A stretch of 20,989 nt of DNA from a bacterium (GCA_002686445.1 NZCO01000033.1:1-20989), one strand, 5' to 3'; numbered from the stretch's first letter, positions 6,534 through 13,929 are shown. Notes: a model not told the origin generated them from the sequence alone. Numbers and translations: made by a program.

Positions 6534-7532
6534 ATGGTACGACTAGCCATCAATGGATTTGGACGCATTGGTCGGGCCGCCTTTAAGGTCGCGGTGGAAC
6601 GAGATGACGTAGAAATTGTGGCAATAAACGACTTGGGCGACGTCGAAAATCTGGTGTATTTACTCAAGTATGACTCAGTATATGGTCGGTATGGCCAGAA
6701 AGTTTCGGTGAGTGGGGATACCTTGCAAGTTGGTTCACATACCATCAAGGCGCTAGCTCAGCCCGATCCAGAGAGTCTGCCCTGGAAAGATATGGACGTT
6801 GATGTGGTGATTGAGTCGACTGGCTTTTTCACAGACGAGGAGGGGGCCGGCAAGCACCTGACGGCCGGCGCTAAGCGAGTGGTGATTTCAGCGCCAACCA
6901 AGAGCACGGGAGTTCCGACGGTAGTGTTGGGTGTAAACAATAGCGACAGCGATGGTCAAAGCATCATTTCTAACGCTTCTTGCTCGACTAACTGTGCTAC
7001 TCCGGTCATGAGCATTATGGACAATGAGTTTGGGGTGGAAAAAGCCTTGCTCACCACGATCCACTCCTATACCGCAACTCAAGCTTTAGTGGACGGGCCA
7101 GCCAAGAAGGATCCTCGTCGAGGCCGGGCTGCGGCCCAAAACCTTATTCCCTCCTCAACCGGAGCGGCTATTGCTGCCACGCTAGCGTACGAACCAATGA
7201 AAGATAAGTTCGACGGCGTGAGTGTGCGTGTGCCGTCACCAGTTGTATCCATAGCGGACCTGGTCATGCTCACGAAATCAGAGGTGCGCGTTGAAGAAAT
7301 AAATCAGGCATTTGTTAAGGCATCCGAGAGCCCTTTGCACGAGGGTATTGTCGGCTACACCGAAGACCCCAACGTTTCCACCGACTTTATTCAAGACCCG
7401 CGGTCCGCCATTGTTGATTTGTCCATGACGCGAGTGGTCAGCGGGAATTTAGTGAAGATCATGGCTTGGTACGACAATGAGTGGGGATATTCCAACCGCC
7501 TAGTAGAACAAGCCGTAGCAGCAGGAGCCTAA
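6534..7532 (+). CDS. gap: Glyceraldehyde-3-phosphate dehydrogenase, type I
   Basis: A 332-residue enzyme oxidising glyceraldehyde-3-phosphate to 1,3-bisphosphoglycerate with reduction of NAD(P). The Rossmann start LAINGFGRIGR (4-14) is canonical, and D33 in the AINDLGD stretch points to NAD preference. The active site SNASCSTNCATP carries nucleophile C150, with general base H177 in TTIHSYT. The substrate-binding IPSSTGAA and the C-terminal WYDNEWGYSNR are complete. The correct start is ATG 6534, one base after the pfkB-like stop codon; an in-frame TTG at 6519 would add five residues not seen in the family. No separate promoter is visible, so it is likely co-transcribed with the kinase. Confidence 0.97.
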   Translation: MVRLAINGFGRIGRAAFKVAVERDDVEIVAINDLGDVENLVYLLKYDSVYGRYGQKVSVSGDTLQVGSHTIKALAQPDPESLPWKDMDVDVVIESTGFFTDEEGAGKHLTAGAKRVVISAPTKSTGVPTVVLGVNNSDSDGQSIISNASCSTNCATPVMSIMDNEFGVEKALLTTIHSYTATQALVDGPAKKDPRRGRAAAQNLIPSSTGAAIAATLAYEPMKDKFDGVSVRVPSPVVSIADLVMLTKSEVRVEEINQAFVKASESPLHEGIVGYTEDPNVSTDFIQDPRSAIVDLSMTRVVSGNLVKIMAWYDNEWGYSNRLVEQAVAAGA

Positions 7533-7537
7533 AGTCC

Positions 7538-7566
7538 AAAAAAAAAGACCCCAATTGCAATTGGGG
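7538..7566 (-). terminator. Intrinsic terminator of the minus-strand gene at 7574-7993
   Basis: A perfect 18-bp palindrome CCCCAATTGCAATTGGGG (7549-7566) is followed on the minus strand by TC and nine T (plus-strand A 7538-7546). This is a strong terminator for the minus-strand gene. The hairpin also lies 16 nt past the gap stop codon but has no T-run in that direction. Confidence 0.85.
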
Positions 7567-7573
7567 CGTACGT

Positions 7574-7993
7574 TTATGCTGCAGACCAAAGAATTTCATC
7601 TGCCAAAGTTGAGACTAGAACCAAGCCGGGATCAAACGCTACATTGTCGGTAAGCAGATCAGCTTGCCGCGCCAGGTGCTTTAATCCGTGTGCCCCCCAC
7701 CGGTACGAACGCAACCACCGCTTAGCCACGAGCAGCACTCGCTGCTCCTGGCGGAATGGTAGGGGTGCTGCTACAAGTACCTCAGGCTTTGAATCTAGTC
7801 TGACGACATCCCAGAAGGTCACTCCAGGGTCACCAATCAGCTCTAGTCGTTCGCGGATGCCAAAAGTGACTCCAGCGTCATCACCGAGCGCGGCGAAAGA
7901 GTAGTCCGCCTGGTCATCGATTTCGTAGCATAGTTGCCACAAGAAGGGTCGGGGAGATAGGTCAATTGGTGGAAAAAGAACTGAACGTGTCAT
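7574..7993 (-). CDS. Unrecognised 139-residue protein between gap and pgk
   Basis: I do not recognise the family. The predicted product is soluble, 139 residues, tryptophan-rich, with one cysteine and no membrane segment or signal peptide. Its middle alternates short hydrophobic strands with charged residues (LLVAKRWLRSY, about 86-96), which suggests an alpha/beta fold, but that is only an impression. It is better supported as a gene than most hypotheticals: GGAG lies 7 nt upstream of ATG 7993, a TTGCGG-17-TATATA promoter lies further upstream, and a strong terminator follows the stop codon at the same strand. It lies antisense to its neighbours, splitting gap from pgk, and shares a 130-bp divergent region with pgk. 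Confidence 0.7.
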   Translation of the reverse strand: MTRSVLFPPIDLSPRPFLWQLCYEIDDQADYSFAALGDDAGVTFGIRERLELIGDPGVTFWDVVRLDSKPEVLVAAPLPFRQEQRVLLVAKRWLRSYRWGAHGLKHLARQADLLTDNVAFDPGLVLVSTLADEILWSAA

Positions 7994-8000
7994 CCATTCG

Positions 8001-8068
8001 CTCCATGTTCAAGTTTATTCTCGTAGCGTCGAGTATATCTATATATCAGAGCGCCCAGGTGACCGCAA
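8001..8068 (-). promoter_or_regulatory. Promoter and RBS of the minus-strand gene
   Basis: On the minus strand: -35 TTGCGG (plus 8063-8068), a 17-nt spacer, -10 TATATA (plus 8040-8045), then a leader of about 40 nt ending in GGAG (plus 8001-8004), 7 nt before the ATG. A second possible -10, TATACT, lies at plus 8032-8037. Confidence 0.55.
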
Positions 8069-8107
8069 TAGGCTTTTTGCTATGTCGCCCTCGACGCCCA
8101 AGCACGG

Positions 8108-8118
8108 TACAATTGAGG
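8108..8118 (+). promoter_or_regulatory. pgk start region: TACAAT box and GAGG
   Basis: TACAAT (8108-8113) could be a -10 element 10 nt before the ATG at 8124, and GAGG (8115-8118) lies 5 nt before it as a Shine-Dalgarno sequence. The two cannot both be fully used, because a transcript from TACAAT would start at or after the GAGG. They support 8124 over the in-frame ATG at 8082. Confidence 0.4.
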
Positions 8119-8123
8119 CAGTT

Positions 8124-9296
8124 ATGGCCCACTTACGGACACTTGATGATCTGCCGCTTGATGGAAAGCGCGTGCTGGTTCGCGTTGATTTTAATGTCTA
8201 TGTTGGCGATGACGGCAAGGTTGATTCAACGGAAGATTTCCGGTTGACGGCAGCCGTGCAGACCATTCAGGAGTTACAGCAACGGCGCTGTAAGGTGCTG
8301 CTGATAACACACCTCGGGCGACCCAAAAATGCGGCGGATGGTATGGATATGGCACCAATCAAGCGCCGGCTCGAACAGCTCCTTGGTGAGGATGTCCGCA
8401 CTATTGGTGAGCTGTATGGCCCCGGAGTGCAGTCTGTTGTCGATGGTATGGAACCGGGACAGGTAGCCCTACTGCCTAATGTGCGGCTCGACCACCGAGA
8501 AGAAACTGGCAATCTGCGATTCGCTCACGAGCTAGCCCACAATGGCGACATGTTTGTGAATGAGGCTTTCAGCGTGGTGCATCGGGCACATGCTTCAGTG
8601 GCTTTCTTGCCGCAAGAGATTCCCTCTTGCGCGGGGCGGCGTACGGTGCTGGAGGTTGAGCAGCTGTCGCGCTTGATAGATAACATTAAGAAGCCTTATG
8701 TGGCGCTAATCGGTGGTGCCAAAATTACGACTAAGATCGGCATGATTCATGACTTACTAGGCAAGGTAGATACGCTATGCGTAGGTGGGCAACTGGCCAA
8801 CATCTTTATTGCTGCGCTGGGACACTACCCACATAAGAAGTTTGCGGTGGATGATATTGCGGCGGCGCAATACATTCTCGAGCGTGGCGCTAGCAAGCTG
8901 TTGCTGCCAATCGATTTAGTTGTCGGCGACGAAGAAGGTAAAAATCTGGAAGTAGTCGACGTGGACTCAATTCCGCCTGATGCTGATGGACTGTACGATA
9001 TTGGACCAAAATCACTAGAGTTATTCTTGCGACGGCTCAAGGAAGCGAAGACGATTATGTGGAATGGACCGATCGGGAAATTTGAAGTGGAAGCGTACGC
9101 AAAATCGTCACGCGCTGTTGCCCGCGAGTTAGCAACGATGTCTGCCTACCGGGTAGTCGGTGGTGGCAATACGGTAAACATGTTGGAAGAGGAAAAGGTG
9201 ATTGGGAAATATGATCACGTATCCGTTGGTGGCGGCGCGATGATTGCTTTTCTCGAAGGCAAAACCCTTCCTGGTTTGATGCCATTGTATGACTAG
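8124..9296 (+). CDS. pgk: Phosphoglycerate kinase
   Basis: A 390-residue enzyme making ATP from 1,3-bisphosphoglycerate. Family landmarks: VLVRVDFNV (17-25), ITHLGRP (61-67), LPNVRLDHREE (117-127), HRAHAS (153-158), LIGGAKI (195-201), MWNGPIGKFE (312-321) and a C-terminal GGGAMIAFLEGK. Two usually fixed positions differ: the nucleotide/metal-site motif GGGDT reads GGGNT (N349), and VNDAF reads VNEAF (E147). The start is set at ATG 8124, where the product begins like other PGKs (TLDDL-x-L-x-GKRVLVRVDFN). An upstream in-frame ATG at 8082 would add 14 unconserved residues. eno follows after 19 nt and is probably in the same operon. Confidence 0.95.
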   Translation: MAHLRTLDDLPLDGKRVLVRVDFNVYVGDDGKVDSTEDFRLTAAVQTIQELQQRRCKVLLITHLGRPKNAADGMDMAPIKRRLEQLLGEDVRTIGELYGPGVQSVVDGMEPGQVALLPNVRLDHREETGNLRFAHELAHNGDMFVNEAFSVVHRAHASVAFLPQEIPSCAGRRTVLEVEQLSRLIDNIKKPYVALIGGAKITTKIGMIHDLLGKVDTLCVGGQLANIFIAALGHYPHKKFAVDDIAAAQYILERGASKLLLPIDLVVGDEEGKNLEVVDVDSIPPDADGLYDIGPKSLELFLRRLKEAKTIMWNGPIGKFEVEAYAKSSRAVARELATMSAYRVVGGGNTVNMLEEEKVIGKYDHVSVGGGAMIAFLEGKTLPGLMPLYD

Positions 9297-9305
9297 AGCG
9301 ATATG
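9276..9305 (+). promoter_or_regulatory. Possible internal promoter before eno
   Basis: TTGATG (9276-9281), an 18-nt spacer and GATATG (9300-9305), 10 nt before the ATG at 9316. The elements overlap the 3' end of pgk and score modestly. eno has no Shine-Dalgarno sequence, so either this promoter or read-through from pgk must serve it. Confidence 0.3.
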
Positions 9306-9315
9306 AGTTGCTCCC

Positions 9316-10647
9316 ATGGCTAAGATCGAGCTCGTAGCCGCTCGCGAAGCGCTTGACTCGCGCGGTAATCCCACAGTCCAGGCGCACGTTACCTGTGCTG
9401 GTGGTTTTACTGGCTCAGCCATCGTGCCTTCGGGAGCCTCCACGGGGAAGTATGAGGCGCACGAACTCAGAGACGGAGACGAGAAGCGATATATGGGCAG
9501 AGGAGTATTACAAGCGGTTAATAACGTGAACGTCGAAATCAATGCGGCACTGCATCAAAAGGACACGGCTAATCAAAACAAGATCGACCGTCGGTTAATA
9601 GAGCTCGATGGCACACTGAGCAAGTCGCGGTTGGGAGCCAATGCCATATTAGCCACCTCCTTAGCCTGTGCTCGGGCAGAGGCTAACGCTCAAGGCCTGC
9701 CGCTATATTTGTATTTACAGCAGTTGTTTCCGAAACGGCCAGTCGTACTACCGGTGCCGCAACTAAACCTCATTAATGGTGGTGCCCATGCCAGCAATGA
9801 CCTAGAAATACAGGAGTTCCATGTCGTGCCCATTGGTGCGCCAGACTTTTCTGAAGCACTGCGCATGGGTGCAGAGATTTATTGGGCGGCTCGGGGCCTA
9901 CTGCGCGACGAAGGACTACAGGTTGAAGTAGCTGATGAAGGTGGCTACGCACCGAAGTTCGCCAAGAGCGAAGAGGTATTTACCTTGTTAGTTCGAGCGA
10001 TTGAGAATGCAGGTTACGTGCCAGGGGTTGATGCGTTCCTCGGTATCGACGCGGCCGCCAGCGAGTTCTATGACGCGGAACAGAAGGTCTATCGAATTGA
10101 TGGTTCCTCGCTAACGGCGAACGACTTGGCCTATCAATACCGGACGTGGCACGAATCGTTTCCCTTGATTTCGGTTGAGGATCCGTTTGACCAGGATGCC
10201 TGGACAGATTGGGTGGCGTTTATGAAACACAACGGACAGGCAATGCAGGTGGTGGGTGACGATCTCTACGTGACCAACGCGGAGCGAGTTCGCGACGGCA
10301 TTACCAAGCAGGCCACAAATGCGGTACTAGTAAAACCGAATCAAATTGGCACGTTGACTGAAACACTACAAACGATTCTGCTAGCGCAAGAGGCGAAACA
10401 GCTCGTCGTTATTTCACACCGCTCAGGTGAGACGGAAGACACGTTTATTGCTGACCTAGCAGTGGCTGTGGGCGCTGGTCAAGTAAAGATGGGAGCTCCG
10501 GCCAGGTCTGAGCGCACGGCGAAATATAATCGCTTGTTGCAGATTGCCGAAGAGACGCAAGGCCCGCTGGCTAAGGTGTTACAACCGTACTTACGCCACA
10601 ACCAACCCAAGTACGCATCCGCGGCTAAAGCAGGCTTAGGAACCTAA
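9316..10647 (+). CDS. eno: Enolase
   Basis: A 443-residue enolase, slightly longer than the usual 410-435, interconverting 2-phosphoglycerate and phosphoenolpyruvate. The Mg-loop motif SGASTG (39-44), GGAHASN with H158, and DEGGYAP with proton-shuttle E208 are present. Metal ligands are D245, E288 (SVEDPF) and D315 (VGDDLYVTN). The catalytic base is K340 in LVKPNQIGTLTE, and SHRSGETED (367-375) and GAPARSERTAKYN (393-405) complete the site. At 392 the usual Thr of the GQIKTG motif is Met, a mild change. It ends the glycolysis block: no phosphoglycerate mutase or pyruvate kinase follows. Confidence 0.97.
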   Translation: MAKIELVAAREALDSRGNPTVQAHVTCAGGFTGSAIVPSGASTGKYEAHELRDGDEKRYMGRGVLQAVNNVNVEINAALHQKDTANQNKIDRRLIELDGTLSKSRLGANAILATSLACARAEANAQGLPLYLYLQQLFPKRPVVLPVPQLNLINGGAHASNDLEIQEFHVVPIGAPDFSEALRMGAEIYWAARGLLRDEGLQVEVADEGGYAPKFAKSEEVFTLLVRAIENAGYVPGVDAFLGIDAAASEFYDAEQKVYRIDGSSLTANDLAYQYRTWHESFPLISVEDPFDQDAWTDWVAFMKHNGQAMQVVGDDLYVTNAERVRDGITKQATNAVLVKPNQIGTLTETLQTILLAQEAKQLVVISHRSGETEDTFIADLAVAVGAGQVKMGAPARSERTAKYNRLLQIAEETQGPLAKVLQPYLRHNQPKYASAAKAGLGT

Positions 10648-10683
10648 GTGGTAGGCCCCTGGCTACGGCAACATAGTTCGGTA

Positions 10684-10689
10684 TACAAT
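10684..10689 (+). promoter_or_regulatory. -10 element of the four-helix-bundle gene
   Basis: TACAAT ends 8 nt before the ATG at 10698, in the 50-nt gap after eno. The upstream -35 candidate TGGCTA (10660-10665, 18-nt spacer) is poor. No Shine-Dalgarno sequence is present, which fits a leaderless or near-leaderless transcript. Confidence 0.5.
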
Positions 10690-10697
10690 AACGACAT

Positions 10698-11138
10698 ATG
10701 GCAGTCACTGACGAACAACACGCGATGTCTTGGGAGCGACAGCAAGCGGAGCTGTGGGATCGTATCTTTCAAGTCACGAATGACGTTGTTGTTTTAGCGG
10801 ACGGTCTGGAAGGAACCAGCGGCAGCGCCGTAGTACAGCGCGAGATGGTGCAATCGGCAATGGCTGTTGGAGTGCACTTGGTTCGGGCTAACGCAGCTGA
10901 TACTGCGCTGGCATTTCGTGAACACTTACACGACGCTCGCATGCAGGCAGTCGAGACTGATTACTGGCTCCGGATGGCATATGTGTTACAGCAAGGGGAG
11001 GACGTACAGCGCGACCTGACCAGCGTGATTAGCCAGTACACAGCCATCGTAGACTTATTGCAGAAATTCTTGCGGCACGCCCGAATGGAAAAAGATGTCG
11101 TAGCCAAGCACAGTAAAGGACCGAAGGTAACGGGCTAA
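10698..11138 (+). CDS. Four-helix-bundle-like protein (S23/IVP-type), divergent
   Basis: A 146-residue, mostly helical, soluble protein. The order of helices and the pieces LWDRIFQVTNDVVVLADGL (about 19-37), QSAMAVGVHLVRANAADT (about 52-69), AFREHLHDARMQAVETDYWL (about 72-91) and a last helix about 103-125 resemble the small four-helix-bundle family that includes proteins encoded in 23S rRNA intervening sequences. That family is common in candidate-phylum genomes and its role is generally unknown. The ETDYWL segment is the best match, while the IP(S/A)NIAEG motif of the classical family is replaced. The C-terminus is a short basic tail. It is flanked by its own promoter and terminator, so it is a single-gene unit. 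Confidence 0.6.
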   Translation: MAVTDEQHAMSWERQQAELWDRIFQVTNDVVVLADGLEGTSGSAVVQREMVQSAMAVGVHLVRANAADTALAFREHLHDARMQAVETDYWLRMAYVLQQGEDVQRDLTSVISQYTAIVDLLQKFLRHARMEKDVVAKHSKGPKVTG

Positions 11139-11164
11139 CGACGTAACGGGTACACATCAACAAT

Positions 11165-11185
11165 ATAACTCAGAGTTATTTTTTT
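11165..11185 (+). terminator. Intrinsic terminator after the four-helix-bundle gene
   Basis: ATAACTC / GAGTTAT (11165-11171 and 11173-11179) folds as a 6-bp stem with a 3-nt loop, followed by a seven-T run (11179-11185). The stem is AT-rich and modest, but the T-run is clear and the position 26 nt after the stop codon is right. Confidence 0.7.
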
Positions 11186-11195
11186 GATTGCCGAA

Positions 11196-11290
11196 TTCGC
11201 GGGCTTCGCTCGCGAACTGAGGCCTCTATATGGGATGGGAGCAGCCCCGCCCATGGCGGGGCGATGAGGGAAGGAGTCACCTTCCCTCAT
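11196..11290. repeat. Cluster of three strong hairpins before recJ
   Basis: Three inverted repeats lie in 95 bp. The first is TTCGCGGGC / GCTCGCGAA (11196-11204 and 11208-11216, one G-T pair, 3-nt loop). The second is GCCCCGCC / GGCGGGGC (11244-11251 and 11255-11262, loop CAT). The third is ATGAGGGAAGG / CCTTCCCTCAT (11264-11274 and 11280-11290, loop AGTCA). The last two are perfect and only 1 nt apart. None is followed by a T-run, so they are not ordinary terminators. They lie just upstream of the recJ -10 box. They may be REP-like elements, protein-binding sites, or part of a structured RNA. Confidence 0.75.
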
Positions 11291-11298
11291 GGATCATG

Positions 11299-11304
11299 TA
11301 TACT
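11299..11304 (+). promoter_or_regulatory. Leaderless -10 element of recJ
   Basis: TATACT ends 7 nt before the recJ ATG at 11312. The local string TGTATACT is identical to that before the GT2 gene at 666-673, with the same 7-nt distance. The -35 position falls in the last arm of the hairpin cluster. Confidence 0.55.
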
Positions 11305-11311
11305 CCCTTAG

Positions 11312-13030
11312 ATGAATATTACCTGGCAGATCGCGGGATCAGTGGCACCCGCGCTTTCCACTGACGAATTGCGAGATTTGTTATTGGCCCAGCGGGAGAT
11401 TCAGGACTTCGACGCCTTCGTGAATCCGCGGTACGAGCGAGACGTTCATGATCCACAGCAGCTCGCGGATATGCCAGCGGCTGTTGATCGGATCTATAAG
11501 GCAGTAGTAGACAAGGAACACATCGTCGTGTACGGCGACTATGACGCTGATGGTGTAACCAGTACAGCCATTCTGGTGTCTGTGTTAGAGAAGCTAGGCG
11601 CACAGGTGACACCTTTCTTACCGCACCGGTCGGAACACGGTTATGGTTTGCACAGCGCGGTTATAAAGGAAATTGCTGAGGATATTGGTTTGGTGGTCAC
11701 GGTCGATTGTGGTGTTAGCAACGCTGCGGAGATTGAGGACCTATTGAAGGCAGGTGTGGACACGGTGGTCGTCGATCACCACACAATTCCAGATCCGCTA
11801 CCCGCAGCGCACGCCATTATTCATCCGGCCCACCCTGACGCGGAGTATCCCTTCCCCCACTTATGTGGGGCGGGTGCGGCCTGGAAGTTAGCGCAGGCTA
11901 TTTTGCGTGACGACCGCTCGCCCGCTGCCGATAACCCCGACGAGGAAAAATGGTTACTCGATCTGGCGGCGCTGGGTACAATCGCAGACTTGGTTCCCTT
12001 GGTGGGAGAAAATCGAGCTATTGTACAGTTTGGTTTAGAGGTATTACGACGGTCACCGCGTCCGGGCGTACGCGCGCTACTTGCGGCCGGTCGGATTGAT
12101 ACGGCGCAGCTTAGCGCTAAGGATTTGAGCTGGCGAGCTATCCCGCTCATCAATGCTGCCGGGCGGATGGATCATGCCCAACCAGCGCTCGAACTGTTAC
12201 TGGCGACAGATGATGAACAGGCGGACATAGCGTTGGCTAAGATAAAGCAGCTCGACAGCCGGCGACGTAATGCTACTAAGCAGGTGACTGATGAAGCGTT
12301 GGCCCAGGTCGATCCGGATTCAGCTGTGGCCTTCGCACACAATGACAGCTGGCCGGCAGGTATTGTTGGGTTAGTGGCTAACCAGTTATTACGAAAATTT
12401 GAGCGTCCGGCTCTGGTCATGGGAGATGGGGGGCAGTTCGCCATCGGCTCCGTGCGCACGCCGGACCACGTAAACGCCGTGGACCTGCTAGCCTCAGCTA
12501 GTGACGTCTTAGTAAAGTTTGGCGGTCATGCACGAGCGGCTGGTTTTACGATCACACCGCCAAATATACCGAAATTCTTAGACACCGTTGCGGCCACCAC
12601 GCGCGACCTAGCGGCAAATGCAGTGGTGGCGCAGGAGGAGGCAGCAGCCATTCTGGCGCATGACTTACTCACCATGGATACGGCCCAGCTCGTGCAACAG
12701 TTCGCACCGTTTGGTAAGGGAAACGAAGAGCCGCGCTTTGTGATAAAAAATCTGTTACTGCGCGACTGGCGCCCGGTCGGCAAATCAGGTGACCATGCCA
12801 AGGTCACGTTCCAAGTTTCGGATCACCCGCTCGACGGTATTGCCTTTGGATTGGCTGATCGTTTTAGAGATAATCGCCTAACGGATAAGCACGTTGATGT
12901 GTTAGGTCAGCTTGAGGTGAATGAGTGGCGGGGACGTAAGACGCTGCAGCTGGCTGTACAAGACATTGCTATAGCTGGCACAGTGGGTATTAAAGCTACG
13001 AACCATGAACACGCACGCCACGCTGTATAG
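11312..13030 (+). CDS. recJ: Single-stranded-DNA-specific 5'-3' exonuclease RecJ
   Basis: A 572-residue DHH-family nuclease, close to the usual RecJ length, that degrades single-stranded DNA in recombination and mismatch/base-excision repair. The DHH domain has VVYGDYDADGVTST (D76, D78, D80), VTVDCGVSN (D132), VVVDHHT (D155-H156-H157) and LGTIADLVPL (D227), forming the two-metal site. INAAGRMDHA (280-289) is a RecJ-specific segment. The DHHA1 domain has WPAGIVGLVANQL (347-359) and KFGGHARAAGF (402-412), and an OB-like C-terminal region follows. The start lies 7 nt after TATACT with no Shine-Dalgarno sequence. The last 26 bases overlap the RNase HI gene, so both are expressed together. Confidence 0.96.
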   Translation: MNITWQIAGSVAPALSTDELRDLLLAQREIQDFDAFVNPRYERDVHDPQQLADMPAAVDRIYKAVVDKEHIVVYGDYDADGVTSTAILVSVLEKLGAQVTPFLPHRSEHGYGLHSAVIKEIAEDIGLVVTVDCGVSNAAEIEDLLKAGVDTVVVDHHTIPDPLPAAHAIIHPAHPDAEYPFPHLCGAGAAWKLAQAILRDDRSPAADNPDEEKWLLDLAALGTIADLVPLVGENRAIVQFGLEVLRRSPRPGVRALLAAGRIDTAQLSAKDLSWRAIPLINAAGRMDHAQPALELLLATDDEQADIALAKIKQLDSRRRNATKQVTDEALAQVDPDSAVAFAHNDSWPAGIVGLVANQLLRKFERPALVMGDGGQFAIGSVRTPDHVNAVDLLASASDVLVKFGGHARAAGFTITPPNIPKFLDTVAATTRDLAANAVVAQEEAAAILAHDLLTMDTAQLVQQFAPFGKGNEEPRFVIKNLLLRDWRPVGKSGDHAKVTFQVSDHPLDGIAFGLADRFRDNRLTDKHVDVLGQLEVNEWRGRKTLQLAVQDIAIAGTVGIKATNHEHARHAV

Positions 13031-13412
13031 CGACGGAGGATCACGCGGTAATCCCGGTCCGGCTGGGATCGGATTTGTGTTGCAGATGGATGACAAGGAT
13101 CCTATTGAAGTCGGCGAGCATATCGGCGATGCGACTAATAATCAGGCCGAGTATCGCGCCTTGTTAGCTGGCATGCAACGGGCCCATGATGAGCAAGTCA
13201 GTGCGCTGGATTGTTTCCTCGATAGCGAATTAGTAGTGAAGCAAATGAAAGGGGAATATCGTGTCAGAGATGCGGACCTTAGACCGCTGTTTGCCGAGGT
13301 GTCTTCACTGCTTACCCATTTCGACGCAGTTACGTTCACCCACGTGCGGCGAGAAAAGAATAAGGTTGCGGACAAGCTGGTGAATTTCGCGCTGGATAAA
13401 GCTGGGCATTAA
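13005..13412 (+). CDS. rnhA: Ribonuclease HI family protein
   Basis: A 135-residue RNase HI-like enzyme that cuts the RNA strand of RNA-DNA hybrids. The catalytic DEDD set is complete: D10 in YSDGGSRGNPGPAG, E49 in NNQAEYRALLAG, D73 in FLDSELVVKQM, and D123 in NKVADKLVN. It belongs to the compact form that ends soon after the last acid (like the prokaryotic RNase HI in RnhC/CobC fusions), without an N-terminal hybrid-binding domain. The ATG lies inside the 3' end of recJ in a different frame, a 26-base overlap. A bidirectional terminator begins at the stop codon. Confidence 0.95.
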   Translation: MNTHATLYSDGGSRGNPGPAGIGFVLQMDDKDPIEVGEHIGDATNNQAEYRALLAGMQRAHDEQVSALDCFLDSELVVKQMKGEYRVRDADLRPLFAEVSSLLTHFDAVTFTHVRREKNKVADKLVNFALDKAGH

Positions 13413-13442
13413 AAAAACACTGAAGTAATTCAGTGTTTTTTT
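13411..13442. terminator. Bidirectional intrinsic terminator between rnhA and rnpB
   Basis: A-tract, then ACACTGAA-GTAA-TTCAGTGT, then T-tract: seven A at 13411-13417 pair with seven T at 13436-13442. The stem is perfect with a 4-nt loop. It has a T-run in both directions, so it ends both recJ-rnhA (plus) and the RNase P RNA (minus), whose 3' end is 4 nt away. Confidence 0.92.
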
Positions 13443-13445
13443 AAT

Positions 13446-13895
13446 GGAGACGAACTGTAAGCCGGATTCTGTCTGCCCCGCCTTACGGTGGGGGAGGTAC
13501 TCATCTATCTGGGCCTAACATCGCTGCTAGGCTCATGCCCTCTACCTGCTCCGCTATAAACGGAGCGACTTGAGGTTGCACCAGGAGGGGTTTGCCCTCT
13601 CGTCTGATTACTCAGACGCGACGTGCGCTCTTACCGCACGATTTCAACCTTACCTGCATACCTAGGTACACATAGGCGGTATGTTTCTGTTGCACTCTTC
13701 GCTGAAACGTAGTGCAGATATCGCATGCGCTGTATCTTCACTCCGAGTATCAGTCCCGTCCCGCCTATTCGTCGAAGACGAATTTGGCGGGAGGCAGGCG
13801 TTACCTGCCACCTGCTTCCTTGAAATAAACAAGGGGTGTCCGGACTTTCCTCTCCAAAAACCGTGAGGTATTGGAGCAAGTACCCGTTCATCTCC
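13446..13895 (-). ncRNA. rnpB: RNase P RNA (bacterial type A-like)
   Basis: The catalytic RNA that matures tRNA 5' ends, about 450 nt. On the minus strand the conserved blocks appear in order: GAGGAAAGTCCGGAC (CR I, about plus 13840-13853), GGCAGGTAACGCCTGCC, GTGCAACAGAAAC, CGTGCGGTAAGAGCGCACG (about 13622-13641), GGCCCAGATAGATGA (CR V, about 13501-13516) and AATCCGGCTTACAG near the 3' end. The outer helix P1 pairs GGAGATGAAC (13886-13895) with GTTCGTCTCC (13446-13455). It is about 70 nt longer than the E. coli RNA, mostly from added hairpins in the P9-P11 area, including TCCCGCC / GGCGGGA stacked on ATTCGTC / GACGAAT. The P15 element is a bare hairpin, GCTCCG / CGGAGC (13548-13566), whose loop lacks the GGU that normally pairs with tRNA CCA. 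Confidence 0.96.
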
Positions 13896-13901
13896 ACTAC
13901 T

Positions 13902-13929
13902 AATATACCCTAATCGGTGCTGTTGTCAA
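13902..13929 (-). promoter_or_regulatory. rnpB promoter
   Basis: On the minus strand: perfect -35 TTGACA (13924-13929), a 16-nt spacer, and TATATT -10 (13902-13907). The predicted RNA 5' end at 13895 follows the -10 box by 6 nt. This calibrates the start-site distance used for the leaderless promoters in the window. Confidence 0.85.

Noticed and set aside
9255..9270. GAAGG / CCTTC repeat near the end of pgk
   Set aside because: Short, inside conserved coding sequence, and without a T-run.
11264..11311. 15-codon frame ending directly at the recJ ATG
   Set aside because: It lies within the hairpin and -10 box, has no ribosome binding site, and would be cut off by the predicted recJ transcript start.
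13631..13897. Open frames inside the RNase P RNA gene
   Set aside because: The region is explained by conserved RNase P RNA blocks and its promoter and terminator.
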